Shown here: piece after piece, positions 48,143-60,030 of the stretch
Position numbering within the stretch: position 1 is the first letter of the stretch
Layout of the letters: each line of letters opens with the position of its first letter
Assembly (NCBI RefSeq): GCF_023101765.2
Contig: NC_064229.1
Location: forward strand, 806,001 to 870,000
Origin: Spodoptera frugiperda
Taxonomy: Eukaryota > Arthropoda > Insecta > Lepidoptera > Noctuidae
DNA length: 64,000 nucleotides
Reading direction: 5' to 3'
Translations under genes and position numbers: made by a program
The notes under the pieces: generated by a model
What the model saw: only the letters and a program-made list of their open reading frames with translations
Databases searched by the model: none
Told to the model about the DNA's origin: nothing

Positions 48143-48840
48143 CAGGACGATTTTATGCTTCGCTGAAAAAGTTAATTGAAAAAGGGTTTTGTTTGTAAAG
48201 CTTTACGTTTTTTAAATAATTAATAGAAGAAGTGGTTTATTTTAGCTTTTTTTGCTAAGAATATTTTTACTGACTTATTGGATGAATAGTTGCATGTGCG
48301 AGAGCTGAAGAAGAGAATCTGGTGCGATTCCCGATTGGAAAAGTGTAATTGGGGATTTAACTACAATTACACTCATCTGTTTGTAATCGCTTTGTGACCA
48401 ATCGCATCGATATTTTTATTTCTAAGTAGGTATAGTAGGTAATAAAAATACAATTTCCTTAGAAATCAAGTTCCAAAACTTCAGTTAAACACAAATTAAC
48501 AAGAAAAACCGTTAACTTATAAAAAGACCACGAAATTAACAACTACCTATTCCAATATTAATAACTCATTATTAAATTAAATAAGCAAGCGACACCGCGG
48601 GGCACCACATTACTTCACAGTTACTTAACATTAACTTAGTTCAAAAACGTGTAAATCGGCTTATAACTATAAATAAGTTATGTCTAACTTGTAACTTTAG
48701 CTACGGGGCGCTAGCGGAAGCATACAGCCGTTTCGTAGCTTAACGGACACAAACATACATACACGCATGGCAAGGTACATATTTTTTGAAACATGTTCGC
48801 AAATGAAGTCGTATTAAATTAGTACACAGATGAATAAACT

Positions 48841-49080
48841 TCCTCGTTGGTCGAGTGGTTGTAAGCGCGACTGCCGAGGAAGGCATTTTGGAAGATTTCT
48901 CAATAATCTGGAAGTCTAGAATTGTGCCCGGCCTACGCCTTTGGGTATTAAAGGCGTGACATCCTAATAAATATGGAAGAAAATCCGAATGTACAGCAGT
49001 TGGGCAGAAAGCCCGCCAGCCACGATCACCTCACCTGGTCGGAGGAGCCTCCTTTTCTTAGGGAACTTTACAAAATTTTC
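48841..49080 (+). mobile_element. tRNA-headed SINE, family H
   Basis: The head cctcgttggtcgagtggttg then taagcgcgactgccgagg is tRNA-like (A-box region), but the B box has been lost. The body follows: gatttctcaataatctggaa, gaattgtgcccggcctacgc, gttgggcagaaagcccgcc and cacctcacctggtcggagga. It is not a functional tRNA gene. Confidence 0.65.
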
Positions 49081-49204
49081 CTTAAACTGGTGACCAAGTT
49101 TTCAAATTAGTCTATCAACTAGTACAGCAACAGCATATAATTGATCTCAGTTATAAATTGAATATATTATTAAGTTCTAATCTAGCTACACACCGACACT
49201 TCCT

Positions 49205-49345
49205 GAGTTCGACATACATTGCGCTCTAGATACAACGCGGCGATATAATAACAAGCCGCGAGCGGTAATGAATGCGGTTATCGCCAGGCACCATCTTTGA
49301 TGCGCCCGCGACGCGAGCGACCGCTTTTAACACATTAGCGCTTGC
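49205..49345. promoter_or_regulatory. CpG-rich element
   Basis: acaacgcggcgatataataa, caagccgcgagcggtaatga, gatgcgcccgcgacgcgagc and gacc-type CpG runs make this the second densest CpG patch. No open frame of note. Possible promoter or enhancer. Confidence 0.35.
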
Positions 49346-49439
49346 GCAGCCCTTACTATTTGTTATGTGAAGTTTGTGTATTTCCTATTATATTAAAGAG
49401 ATTTAAACATTAAAAACATTTTTTTTTTCAAATATTCAC

Positions 49440-49535
49440 TGCCAAACAGACTGAAGGATAATTATTCAATTTGACGTCTCAAAAGTGCCTAATTTAGGAT
49501 TAATTGAAATAAATGCTTTGAATTTAAGTTATTGT
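49440..49535 (+). mobile_element. LINE 3' tail, family F
   Basis: tgccaaacagactgaaggat, aatttgacgtctcaaaagtg, cctaatttaggattaattga, then aataaatgctttgaattta. Tail only. Confidence 0.6.
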
Positions 49536-50051
49536 ATTAAGGTGGTTTATACTTTAAGTTCAATTTCTAAGAGGGAACTTTTAATTTTGCCCATTTTTAT
49601 TTCTATAGGTTACCAGATTTCACCTCTTATTAAGTAAAAAAAAATATTATTGTGTATTATCCTTTCCACATTCTATTTCCAGATAGGAAAACAACACTTT
49701 TACATACAAAGCCATATTTTTTCTCAAATTAAATAACACATATCTTAAAACAACATAATTAAAACACTCGCAAAAGATATTTCTATAAGTAACATTTATC
49801 AATGGTGACATATGAATTGAAAAGTTAGGAAACACACATCTCGAACCCGATATAATCGTGAGAAAATATGTTTCAAATGGAGCGTAACTAATTGCTGGAG
49901 AAATATCAACTCCGGCGCAATTAATAAGTTTGACGCTATTAAAAATTACGAAAGTATCTCATGAATTGATGTGGTTAGCTGTTAGCTATTTTTGCTATAA
50001 AACAGAATTTTACGTGATTTTTACAATTTGTTTTTAATGATGTATGAACTG

Positions 50052-50188
50052 CAGTCTACTGAGTAGGCTGCGCGACGTCGGCACACGCCACTCATGAAGA
50101 AGAGTCCCTCTGTGACTCGAAACTAGTAGAGATTTTCTCGTATAGTATATTTACGTAAGTACACCGTTATTTTTAGTTAGTTAAACAC
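50052..50188 (-). mobile_element. Family A, copy 4, reverse orientation
   Basis: Plus-strand view: gtctactgagtaggctgcgc, actcatgaagaagagtccct, gtgactcgaaactagtagag, then tttacgtaagtacaccgtta. The arm and signature are the reverse of the copies at 20935 and 54535. Confidence 0.7.
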
Positions 50189-50477
50189 CTATGTATTACA
50201 GAACTACAACTGATAGCAAAATATCCAACCATTAGAGTCTACATTTAAACTAATTGTAATTGAATATAACTCCACCCAATAATCCTTTACTAAATACGAT
50301 TAAATTAATTCAAGTTCAACAATTTCCACTTATAATTAATGAAATAATTTGAAAGTGCACAATAATTATTATAACATCATTAATTACGAGGTAACACTAT
50401 TAAATATAACTATTAATACCATAATTGGTCCATAGAAGGTAATGATAGTAATTTATCCTAACTTAACGGACTATTAG

Positions 50478-50824
50478 GTTACTTTTCCACCAGAGATGTG
50501 CTATGTTACGTTGCTGTGGATAGGTTTGGCCTCCACCAATCATATTCGTTGGTACAAATAGCTTAGCAGTAGTGGAAACAGACTGAGCTGAGCTATGTTT
50601 TTTATATGAAATATGCGTGCTATGGATGTGCGCTATAGCTATGTGCAGAGTAGATTACCTACAGCAGTTTCTTTGCGACAGCGAATCTTGATAGCACATC
50701 TTACTTGCACTGCTACATAGCTTAGTATTAGTGGAAACGGTCACATAATTATGTAGTTTCACAGCTTAGCTATTACATCTTCGCAGCATTGCTACATAGC
50801 ACATCTCTGGTGGAAAAGCACCCT
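50478..50824. mobile_element. MITE, family C, with about 40-bp terminal inverted repeats
   Basis: The left end cttttccaccagagatgtgc then tatgttacgttgctg pairs with the right end cagcattgctacatagcaca then tctctggtggaaaag, with about four mismatches over 38 positions. The interior holds further copies of the ctacatagc motif in both directions. About 347 bp, no coding sequence. Flanking duplications are unclear. Confidence 0.8.
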
Positions 50825-51164
50825 CAAAGTTGTTCTAACTAAATTGAAAAGTTGTATTAAGTTGAATGGGAGTCATACATTTGTGTGTGAATGGAAAACT
50901 ATTTCTGGCTTTAAAGTTTTATGATAACTGTTATGGTTAAGTAGCTACTAAGCGAACACGTAGTTATAGTTTTATTTATGTCTCCATAATGACAATAGTT
51001 TTTAATTTAGTTTAAGCTTTTCTTCAGTTCTTGACAGTAATATGACTCTGCTTAAATGGTTTTTGTGATTAAACGTATTTGTCTAATGTTATTGTGAAAC
51101 TAAACTGCTGAATTAAATTAAGTGATATTTAAACAGTACAACCTAGTAATTTACACCTAAGGGT

Positions 51165-51275
51165 CCGGCTCGAAAAGGAGGAACGGGATGCTTTTCAGTC
51201 AGTAAAGATTGATACTCCTCTCTCGCTTCGCCCAAGGCGGAAGACAACATTGAAACTAAAAAAAGATTATTCTAG
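51165..51275 (+). mobile_element. SINE-like repeat, family D
   Basis: gtccggctcgaaaaggagga, tttcagtcagtaaagattga, ctcgcttcgcccaaggcgga, ending gaaactaaaaaaag. A 3' part with A-rich end. Confidence 0.6.
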
Positions 51276-52599
51276 AAGAGTTTAGATTTTAGGATAAAGC
51301 TTTCTTTTTTAAAAGAAGAGGATGAGGTAAGGAAACCTATTGAGTCACATAGTAGACCGTCTTAAACTCTCAGACCCTCTTATCCGTAAAGTCACACCCA
51401 ATACCTTGTAAGTGAAAGCAGCATACAAATGGTAGGGGTCCATAAATAAGGAAGAACTGCGCTTGAGTTACTTTTGACTTGCACTTAATGGTTTCAGGAT
51501 GTTCTTAGTGGGACGCAAGTAATTAAGTTTTGATCGCCGGCGGTCTATTACTGTCTATTAGAGTATGTTTCACGGCTTCTTATGTTCACACTTATGTTCT
51601 TTGACTGGACATACGAGGAGAAGTGATATGTCTTATTATGGATGTGTGATTGTTATGCATCTATGTATATTATTGCAGTGGGTCGGTCACGGGTAAATGT
51701 TATAAATGAAATAAAACAAATAAATGATTGTCATGTGATTAGAGGTACTTTAATTAATTGTGTGTGGTGAGAGTTAGTGGACATTTTTATTTGAGTTAGG
51801 ACCAAATTTTGTCCTCTGTAATTAGAAATAAGTTAGTTAAAAAGTTTAATGCTTATGATAAAAATGATGAGTTTAAAGAAAATTTTGCTTAAAAATTGTA
51901 GACAGGTGTATTATTTCTATTACCTAGGTATTTTTGTGTCGTTACAATGATGATGTGGACAATCGAAACTTTTCGCATGCTTTTTGTCAATTGAAAATTA
52001 TTTCTTCTGAAGATTAATAAGTCAAAGGGAGGAATTATTATCGACCAACTGACCTTCCCTGTGAAACTTATAACTAAAGTCAAATCCTAACAATTAGTTC
52101 TAGTTAAAACAAAACAGTTATTTGACTATCAAACTAATTAATACAAAACCTTACCGTTGTCGCTAATACGGGTCCAACCGATGTTCTCATTAGTCTCAGC
52201 CAATTAACAGCAATTAGTTTCAGGTTAATAACCTTGTAACGTCTTGGAAAGCTGTGTTCTGATGGTAAGTTACTATCACGGAGGTCAGGAATAGGATGCG
52301 TTAACGAGGGACATTTTCTTTGCTAATTGTGATGAAGTGGTTTGTAAGGGTTTAAAGTTAAGCAGTGGGTCGAATTTTAATTCGGATGCTTTGGAATTAG
52401 CTGCTGTGCTAATTGTAGGTGAAGTTAGGAATGTAAGTTTGTGAAAGGTGAATAAGATTGTAAGTTATCTATCAAAAACAACGTAGCTTGATTTCTGGGG
52501 TTAGTTTAATGATTTAGCCTTAAATGGTAAGATATAAAAAATCGGCGATGTTGCAATGAATGCCAATATTGTAAACGAATCACATTAATTTCAATCTGG

Positions 52600-52748
52600 G
52601 ATCAAGCTAGGAATTTATGGGTTGTTGGGGAATCAGGGATTGCGAAGATTGGGCCTCCAAAGCGTTGTTTCACGTCGGTTTTCTGTGAGGCCGTGATATC
52701 ACTCCGGTCGATTCGTGCCGAAGTATGGCTCTCCCACCCTTATTCAAG
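52600..52748 (-). mobile_element. Repeat family E, distal part
   Basis: Plus-strand view: gctaggaatttatgggttgt, gaatcagggattgcgaagat, gcgttgtttcacgtcggttt, gaggccgtgatatcactccg. Lacks the gagcagatggatcacctgat end seen at 37360. Confidence 0.65.
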
Positions 52749-53327
52749 TCCCAAATATTCCGTTTGTAGTAGGTATTAAGAATAATGAATGGAAACGAAT
52801 TTAGAATCCAGTATGTAGGAACACCGCAATTGATTCAGATGCAACTGACTCGCATTGTAACTTCCTCCACCATAACAACTCAATGTTAATGTTTGGGAAA
52901 GCAATTGATTTACTTGTCGTATGGGAGTGACCGAGTCGTGTAGGAAGCGGACAAAGTAGCAAGGAAACCCGTGTGTTCAGCAATAAATTGAGAACTTGCT
53001 TCGACGACAGCAATGGGCTATTTATCAGTGTAAGTTAAACCAATTGGAGCAATGTAAATGTGGACAGTGATCGTGATTAATATACGAGTATATTAGTTCT
53101 TGAGTCGTGCAAGAGAGATTTTTGTTCAGCTTTTACGGGTTGAATTTGCGTTCCATTAGTTTTAGCTTAATAGAAATGTTTCTCTGTCTGTGTGGTGGCG
53201 TGAAAGCTTGAGATAGTTACTACTAGCTGGCAAATTACTTTGAAACTTCTCATATATATACAATGGGTAAAGGTTCAAATAATGTATCAGAGAGATTGTA
53301 AAAAAACATTTTTATTTTTGATAAGAG

Positions 53328-53462
53328 TAACGATTGCGTTTCTTGCTCGTTCTTCTCCATCGAAGCTACGATTTGGAACGAGCACCTAGCTTCACTGACA
53401 GACAGACTGACGGACAATTCAATTTGATAATTCAAATGTGAATTTGACTTTGACTTTGAAAC
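53328..53462 (+). mobile_element. LINE 3' fragment, family F
   Basis: tttcttgctcgttcttctcc, ggaacgagcacctagcttca, agacagactgacggacaatt and an end in tgaatttgactttgactttg. Closest to the copy at 9064. Confidence 0.65.
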
Positions 53463-54039
53463 ATATAGGTGAATTATTCGCTTTCGGTTTGGATTTTTCT
53501 ACATCTAACTTGAGATCATTTATTTCATTCAACATTTTAAATGTATAAATCAACTCTGGTTATGAAGCTCCTATTTTACCTCCTCCGTTTCTTTTTATCA
53601 TCATATCCTAAACATTCACTTCGCATAATCATCCTCCTTACAACCGACGATAAACGATCAAATCCACAACTTCATTCTATCATATCTACAATACAAGATT
53701 AAAGTGTTATCCAGCCCATTGTACAATCTAATCTCATGTAAATCCTAAAAGCCCTACAAAGCTGCGATCTATCTCTTGTTCTGCAACGGGGACAGGTAGA
53801 TAAGAGTCCTTTGAATTGAGTAGTTAAATTATGCAATCTTCCAATCTCGTGGGCAGTTCGTAATGATCGAGTTAGCACTGACGATGTTAGTTCCAGGTGT
53901 TTTGATCGGAGATATGATGGGGTGGTTCAGGATTTGAATGAGGAGTTTAAAGGAAAAGTAAGTGTGAGACAAATCTTTATCAGTTTTTTGTTTCCCATGG
54001 ATAGATAAATTTTTTTAAAGAAATGTTACATTGTTACAA

Positions 54040-54182
54040 ATGTTAATTACTTATACATACATACATAACTTCACGCCTGTCTCCCATGGGGGTAGGCAGA
54101 GACAATGGACCGCCAATTGCTACGAATCTTACATACTTCTTGCGCTTCATCAGCAGTCTTCGAGTGTAGGTTTTTATGGAGT
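54040..54182 (+). mobile_element. Interspersed repeat, family G
   Basis: catacataacttcacgcctg, cccatgggggtaggcagaga, gctacgaatcttacatactt, cttgcgcttcatcagcagtc. The reverse copy is at 18603. The 63-codon frame across it is not a gene. Confidence 0.55.
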
Positions 54183-54519
54183 TTTCTTGGTAAGGCATAA
54201 AAGTTTACAAGTGAATGAATGAGGAAGTGTTCGTAATAGCCTCCGATAAAAGCATTGTGTGCAGTATCAATTGTAGGCTGTTGTTAAAATCCGATGAAGC
54301 CATAAATTACCTTCCGACATAAAACTTCTATGAATAAAGCAGCTACTGGGTTTAACATTGTTATTTCTTTCATTAACACTATAGAATTTAATCATTACAA
54401 TTGAAAATACTGCCTGTCTCGTTAGCTAGATAATTGAGTTTTCAATTCGCATGAACGTGAATGGATGTCAGTGTGCGGAAATAAGTTTTGCTTCCTATTA
54501 CAAGTACAAGTGTTCCAAA

Positions 54520-54676
54520 AAATGATATGGTAACTAAAAATCACGGTTTACACACGTAAATTAATGGAGAAAAGCTCTAGTTTCGAGTCATAGATGGACT
54601 CTTCATCATGAGCAGCGTGCGCAGACGTGGTGACGTCGCCGCGTCTTAATCGATAGTTATTATAAAAATTGATATG
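54520..54676 (+). mobile_element. Family A, copy 6
   Basis: Left arm aaaatcacggtttacacacg, signature gctctagtttcgagtcatag, loop gcagacgtggtgacgtcgcc, then an end agttattataaaaa. The flanks aaaaaatgatatg (left) and aaaaattgatatg (right) differ at one position and look like a target-site duplication. The right arm is deleted. Confidence 0.75.
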
Positions 54677-55795
54677 TTATTTTATATTTTCTTTTCACCT
54701 ATTTCCACGATTTCAACTACCAGCATTAAAACTGGCATAGGTAAGCAGATATCACATATAAATTCATTACAATACAACTAACATTCCATGGTGAGAAGCC
54801 ACCACATCCAAGACCTTAAAGTCATTAACGGTAGTTGTGGGAACGCGATCCTATCAGCCTCATCTGAACCCAATATATCTGAACTTGAAACCCGAAGTGC
54901 AAATGCCCCGATATATATTGGAAACCGTTACTCCAGTTAATGTATGGCTGGGTTTAAGGTTAATGATGTTTGAAGTGCTAAGGAAGCACTTCGGATCCTC
55001 TCGCTAACTGAATAAATCTAAATATTATATGTCTGATGGATGCGGATACTTCATATTTCGATATCAGATCTTTAGATTCTTAACTTGGTTATTTGCTATT
55101 AAGTTCTATTTACACACTGATAACATTGCGTCAATGTGATCTAAAACTACAGTGGCGCCATCTAGACAACGCAGAAAATTAGACTTCATTTATTAATGCG
55201 TTTCAAAATTAGTAAGTATGACCTAGATAAATATCGTAAAATCTACGTCTTAATTGACTTACAACCTACGTATTGACATTCATCAGTACACAATAACTCT
55301 TTCACAATTTAGAGCGATTTTAATAGCGTAATATTCACCGCTATTAAGGCAAACAAACAAACAAACAGACTCAATGGTTAATACAATAAATTATTCGGAT
55401 GAAATCTAATACCAGCTTAGTTGTCGCTTTCTAAGGCTGAGGCTTGTAAATTAAGCTTCGCCGATACCTCGATACGACTACCATGTTTATTAAAGTGCCA
55501 TTGCATTAAACTGCACTTCCAGAATTATGCTCATAGACTAAAATAACCGCCAATTTACTGTTCCTCCATTTGAATGGTTTCCGTTAAGTTCTTTGAATTT
55601 GAAGACAGCTGTTAGAATTGGATCTATCTGATTTAGATTTGATCGACAGGTTTGTCCGGTAAAATAGACGTTATGACTCCTACGGTAGTCTGATATAGTT
55701 GTAAATGTTTTATGGGAAAACGTGTGCGTTTGATTTTATATTATAATGCTTAGAATCGTTTAAGAAAACCATGTCTGCTGTATAAATATTTGACA

Positions 55796-55905
55796 CTAGC
55801 TTTTTGCCCGCGTTCCGGTCGCATAAATAGTAGCCTATGTGTTATTGCAGACCATCTAGCCTTGTTACAAATTTCATCCTGATCTCTAATAATAGTAAAA
55901 GTGTT
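55796..55905 (-). mobile_element. Helitron-like 3' end, reverse orientation
   Basis: A|CTAGctttttgcccgcg at 55795-55796 is, on the minus strand, a ...CGGGCAAAAAGCTAG|T terminus; further in are ataaatagtagcctatgtgt and acaaatttcatcctgatctc. The 5' end is not recognisable. Confidence 0.5.
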
Positions 55906-56444
55906 TGCACATCAAATATAATTATATTAATCTTTGCTTTTTACAATCAACGAGATCGTTTGTAACTACACTCTCTTTACCATCACTTTAAAGTTATGTA
56001 ACTTATCGCTCCCTACATGTTCCGGATGTTCCAAAACCTTAATAGCATCATCATTAATCATTATTCTCCCAAAACTGATAATAAGTACACGTCTTTAGGC
56101 TGCGTTTACACTGCAATGTGATAAGCTTCCGCGAATGCATGCGAATCGCCCATTAACAGTTGATGCTGTCTGTTCGGCCATTAAGTAAGCGAATTAATTA
56201 AATTATTCCTTAGAAGCAATGGTACATTAATTTAATTGCGATTTGGCATAGCTTTGTCTTATCGCCGTTCCCTGGGGAAAGCTGGATTTGTAGGTTTCTA
56301 GTTTGGAGTTTAGGTTATGTAGGCGTTTTGTTTTTAGGTCTTGGTTTGGTACCTGTATTTGTATTAACGAAGAAATGTATTAAGGTATATTTTGTCAATG
56401 TTTTTCTTTACGAGATAAGGCGATAAGAGCGACGAAGTTAAAGT

Positions 56445-56605
56445 CAAAGTCAGTCAAATCCTATATTAGGCACTTTTGAAACGTCAAAAGTCGAGTTGAG
56501 TCGAGAAACGAGTCACCTGATGTGCTGCATCAGAGGAGACACAAATGCGTAGTTAGGATATTGGGGATTTGTAGATTGGTAATGAGTCTGGGGCAAGTAT
56601 TAGAT
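56445..56605. mobile_element. LINE tail (reverse) followed by a family E remnant
   Basis: aaagtcaaagtcagtcaaat then cacttttgaaacgtcaaaag is a reversed family F tail; from 56505 cgagtcacctgatgtgctgc, atcagaggagacacaaatgc and ggatattggggatttgtaga recall family E. Confidence 0.45.
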
Positions 56606-58324
56606 CTTCGGTAATGTTACATTGCGAAACACAACGAATTTTTTTAAAGATGATGGTTGAATGTTTGAGTACATGTTTGAAAGTAGACTGACAGTTGACG
56701 AGCCGACACGAAATAAACAGTGAGTAGGCCAAGATTTACCGATAACCACGGAACTCTTAAAAAAATGTTTTCGAATAACTCACGACAGTTTTCTTGTTGA
56801 AACAAACTGATGGCTTGTTAACGTGTTAAAAATGAATTATAACCAATTTGTTCAAATATATGACAAGTTGTTATTTTAATAGTGGAAGTGTCCCTTGGTT
56901 TCTTTACTGTTTGGATCGAGTCCAGAGATTGACAAATTATTTGACAAGATAGGGCGGTGATTAAGCCGACAAAATTTTTGTCGTTTTAATACAGAAAACT
57001 ATTTTTCTGTAAGTGTACTTAATATTTTCATGGAAAAAAATACTTAATTTAAATTGATTAAGAGGGTAATTTGTATGAACTGTCAGTCATATACATTTTT
57101 TGGATACTTATAATTATAATGGTGAAGGTGAACAATCGCCAAATAGACATTTTTCGCTCGAAAAAAATAATTTTTTTCCTATAATCTGTTTTTCTTTTTC
57201 TTTCTTCCTATAAACTCGATTCTTATTACAATCATACCGGACAGACAAACAAAACTATTATTAAACTATCAAAAAAACGGTTTCACCTAACGAAACAATC
57301 TCCATTTCAACCACGGTGTTATTAATTGAGAAATTAAATGTTTTTACGCTTTCTCGCTTCACCCGCTGTTCTTGGCGCCACAAATTTACCGCTTGATTGA
57401 GTTCCCTACCATTTTGGAAGTCGTTGAGGGGTTAAGATTGAAGCGGCAGCCTTTGTATCGACAACTTACTGGAATGCATTAAATACACTTGTTTGGGCAT
57501 AAAATTGAGGCGAACTTAATGCGATGACAGCCAATGATGTTGTTAGCGATGATGAGGAGTATATTTCCATGATTTTGTTGATATTTGTGAAAATGTTACA
57601 GTTTTTTTTTTTAGCAGAAGTGTACCTTTAAGCAAAGGTGGTAAGCTGTAATTAAATAAGTACATACGTCACAAATCTCAGGATAGCAGATGTCAGAATT
57701 CCATACTTACCTGAAACAAAAATGAAATATTTAGATACAAAATATACTCAGTAAATAATAAAAAAAAATATTCATCCTATCGCACAAAAACTTAAAATAG
57801 TGTGTCCAAACAGTAGTTTATTTTGTAATTATCAATTCAAAGATCGAAGGAAACTCGATCGCAGTCCGCCAAGTTCTCGAACGCTAGCTAAACCGCTGGG
57901 AGAAGCTAGTAAGGTAATTATAGCCAATAGGTATAACACAAGATTACTTATTACCTCAGAAAATATTACCCAATGACGTGTTATTTGTCTAAGAATAACC
58001 TAGTAGCAATAAAATAATAAATATAAACAATTATAACAACATAAAACATCACATAAAATTCAATTATGATAATTGAAATAAATAAAATTGTAAATATAAT
58101 GGTTCTCTCAACAGCATTAGCGTCTGAATCGGTATTAAAACCGCAAAAACTATGAATAAAACAAATCAAATAAATTTTATACAGGAGTTGTTATAAAACA
58201 GTTCCTATAAACAATTTTAAAATAAATAACTTCATCAGCCATTTACATACATATATCTTATGTAACAAATTACAATAAAATAAATATATATTCAAAACAA
58301 TTACATACATAGTAAATGAAAACA

Positions 58325-58385
58325 ATCGATTAATTTTATCGATTATATGAATCGATTCTCCTTTTATATAAAGCTAGGTATCGAT
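58325..58385. promoter_or_regulatory. Dense ATCGAT cluster with TATATAAA
   Basis: Four ATCGAT sites (58325, 58338, 58351, 58380) in 61 bases, with ttttatataaagc between the third and fourth. Spacing of the first three is a regular 13 bases. A core-promoter-like layout, or an ordered homeodomain/cut-type site array. Confidence 0.4.
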
Positions 58386-58594
58386 TTAAATACAAATGCT
58401 TGTTTAATTTAAATAGTAATTAGTTTCTATGACAATTAATTTATGTTTTGTTGTCATTTATTTATTATTTATTTGAAATATGAGACGTGGGTCTTGAGGT
58501 TCAAGATGGAAGCATGCGAGCTTTGAATATACGAGCACTGATATTAAAGGTTATAGCTTAGTAATAACTTCATATGTACTCATAATCATATGAT

Positions 58595-58672
58595 ATGACA
58601 TTGTATATTTGTAAACGCACCCTTAGCAGAAAATCTTAGTGTCAACGATAAAGAAGAAATAAAAAAAAGGCA
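58595..58672 (+). mobile_element. 3' fragment of the 33340 SINE
   Basis: atatttgtaaacgcaccctt, gcagaaaatcttagtgtcaa then gaagaaataaaaaaaagg: the last part of the SINE with its A-rich tail. Confidence 0.5.
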
Positions 58673-58890
58673 ATTTATTCATAATTAACATCAAAAGCTA
58701 CAGGCAGATGTCTGCCATTTGAAATTTTCACGGTGAATAAAGCAGCTTAAAAGTTCAGGTTTATCGAGCGCAACTAACCGGTCTGTGTTAAATGTGCAGT
58801 CACCTAGTTGTAAAATTATGTACTGAAAATACGTCTCCAACTATGTAAAAGAAAACATTGAATGGTTAGATATTCATAGAGACATAGATT

Positions 58891-59918
58891 AAAAATATTT
58901 CATTCAATACTATTTCATAAGACACAAAGCGGATACAAAGATGTAAGTACGTAATACACATGCCTAGAAGTGGCTACTAAACATGACACATTGAGCGTAC
59001 TTATGCGGACATAAAAGGACATCAGAAAACATTTATTCATTCATATTAATAAACAAACACACACAATATCACCCCTTTAAGAGTTCCTAAGTCATAAATA
59101 ATATCACTTTGCATACGGAAGCTGTGTGCAATTATGGGTGACACAACAGAAAATGATCGATGGCGCCAATTATAATAGACACCCGTAATTAACTTGTAAT
59201 ATAACTAAAAATTTCCTTAAACTGCTGTTAACTGGCGCCGGTTGTGTTTATTTGCATAGATATAACTTCAGATTAAGTTTTAACGCCCACTCAAATATAA
59301 GATTTGGGAAGTATAGAAAGGGCGTTTTTGTGTAGCTTCAAGTAGTCGTGTTTGTTTAAGTACACTGTAATTCTCATATGTTTTTAATCGATGTCTTTAA
59401 AGTAAAATTAGTTTTTTTGTTTGAAATAGTGGTTCGACGATCTGTTGCTTCACAAAGCATTACAGATAGGTTTTAAAACTCCAATGCGTTGTTTGAGTGT
59501 ATTATAAGAGCATTAAATAAAGGTTGACAACATAAGATAAAAATTCTAACAATATTTTTATACTACTTTCAGGTATAGTATTTTATATATTTTTATAGGT
59601 AGTCCTAACCGTTTCCAGTAAATCCTATATCTACAGCACCGCACGGTGAAAACACGCCTAGTTGATTCATTAAATATGAAGAATATCACAAGCAGGTGAT
59701 ATCATATGATTTACATAATTGGTCTAAGGGCGCCTCATAAACATCAGGGTGTAGACAGTTTGCATTCTCGACGCCTGAACACTTATATTATTTATACCTA
59801 AAATTAAAGTAAATTTTATGATTCCTATGTTTATGCAAACACTATATTTGTCTTTAATTGCAAGGATTATGAGGGAGTAATGGGGATATTAGGATCTTAT
59901 ATGGGACATGTAAATTGC
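58891..59918 (+). repeat. Tandem duplication, copy 1 (about 1.03 kb)
   Basis: Pairs with 60031-61148 in the same orientation. The first block (58901-59335) matches its partner with about a dozen substitutions and a few indels; the last block (about 59625-59918) is nearly identical; the middle (59340-59615) is almost unalignable. The conserved blocks hold GGCGCC three times (gatggcgccaatta, actggcgccggttg, agggcgcctcat) and the palindrome ATCATATGAT (59701-59710). No open frame is conserved. Confidence 0.9.
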
Positions 59919-59956
59919 AATGCCACATATGTTAGTAATTATGTTATAACTTTATG

Positions 59957-60022
59957 AACTAGGTGAGTTAGTAGTCAACTCGGACCACTATGCCTACGGC
60001 CCATTTGGGACGATTGGGGAAA
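59957..60022 (+). repeat. Left arm of a long-range inverted repeat
   Basis: gtagtcaactcggaccacta, tgcctacggcccatttggga, cgattggggaaat is matched in reverse at 62495-62560 with only a few differences. It separates copies 1 and 2 of the duplication. Confidence 0.85.
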
Positions 60023-60030
60023 TAAAATAT

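Noticed and set aside
48841..48900. tRNA gene
   Set aside because: Only the 5' half resembles a tRNA; no B box or acceptor stem, and the downstream sequence is that of a known SINE type.
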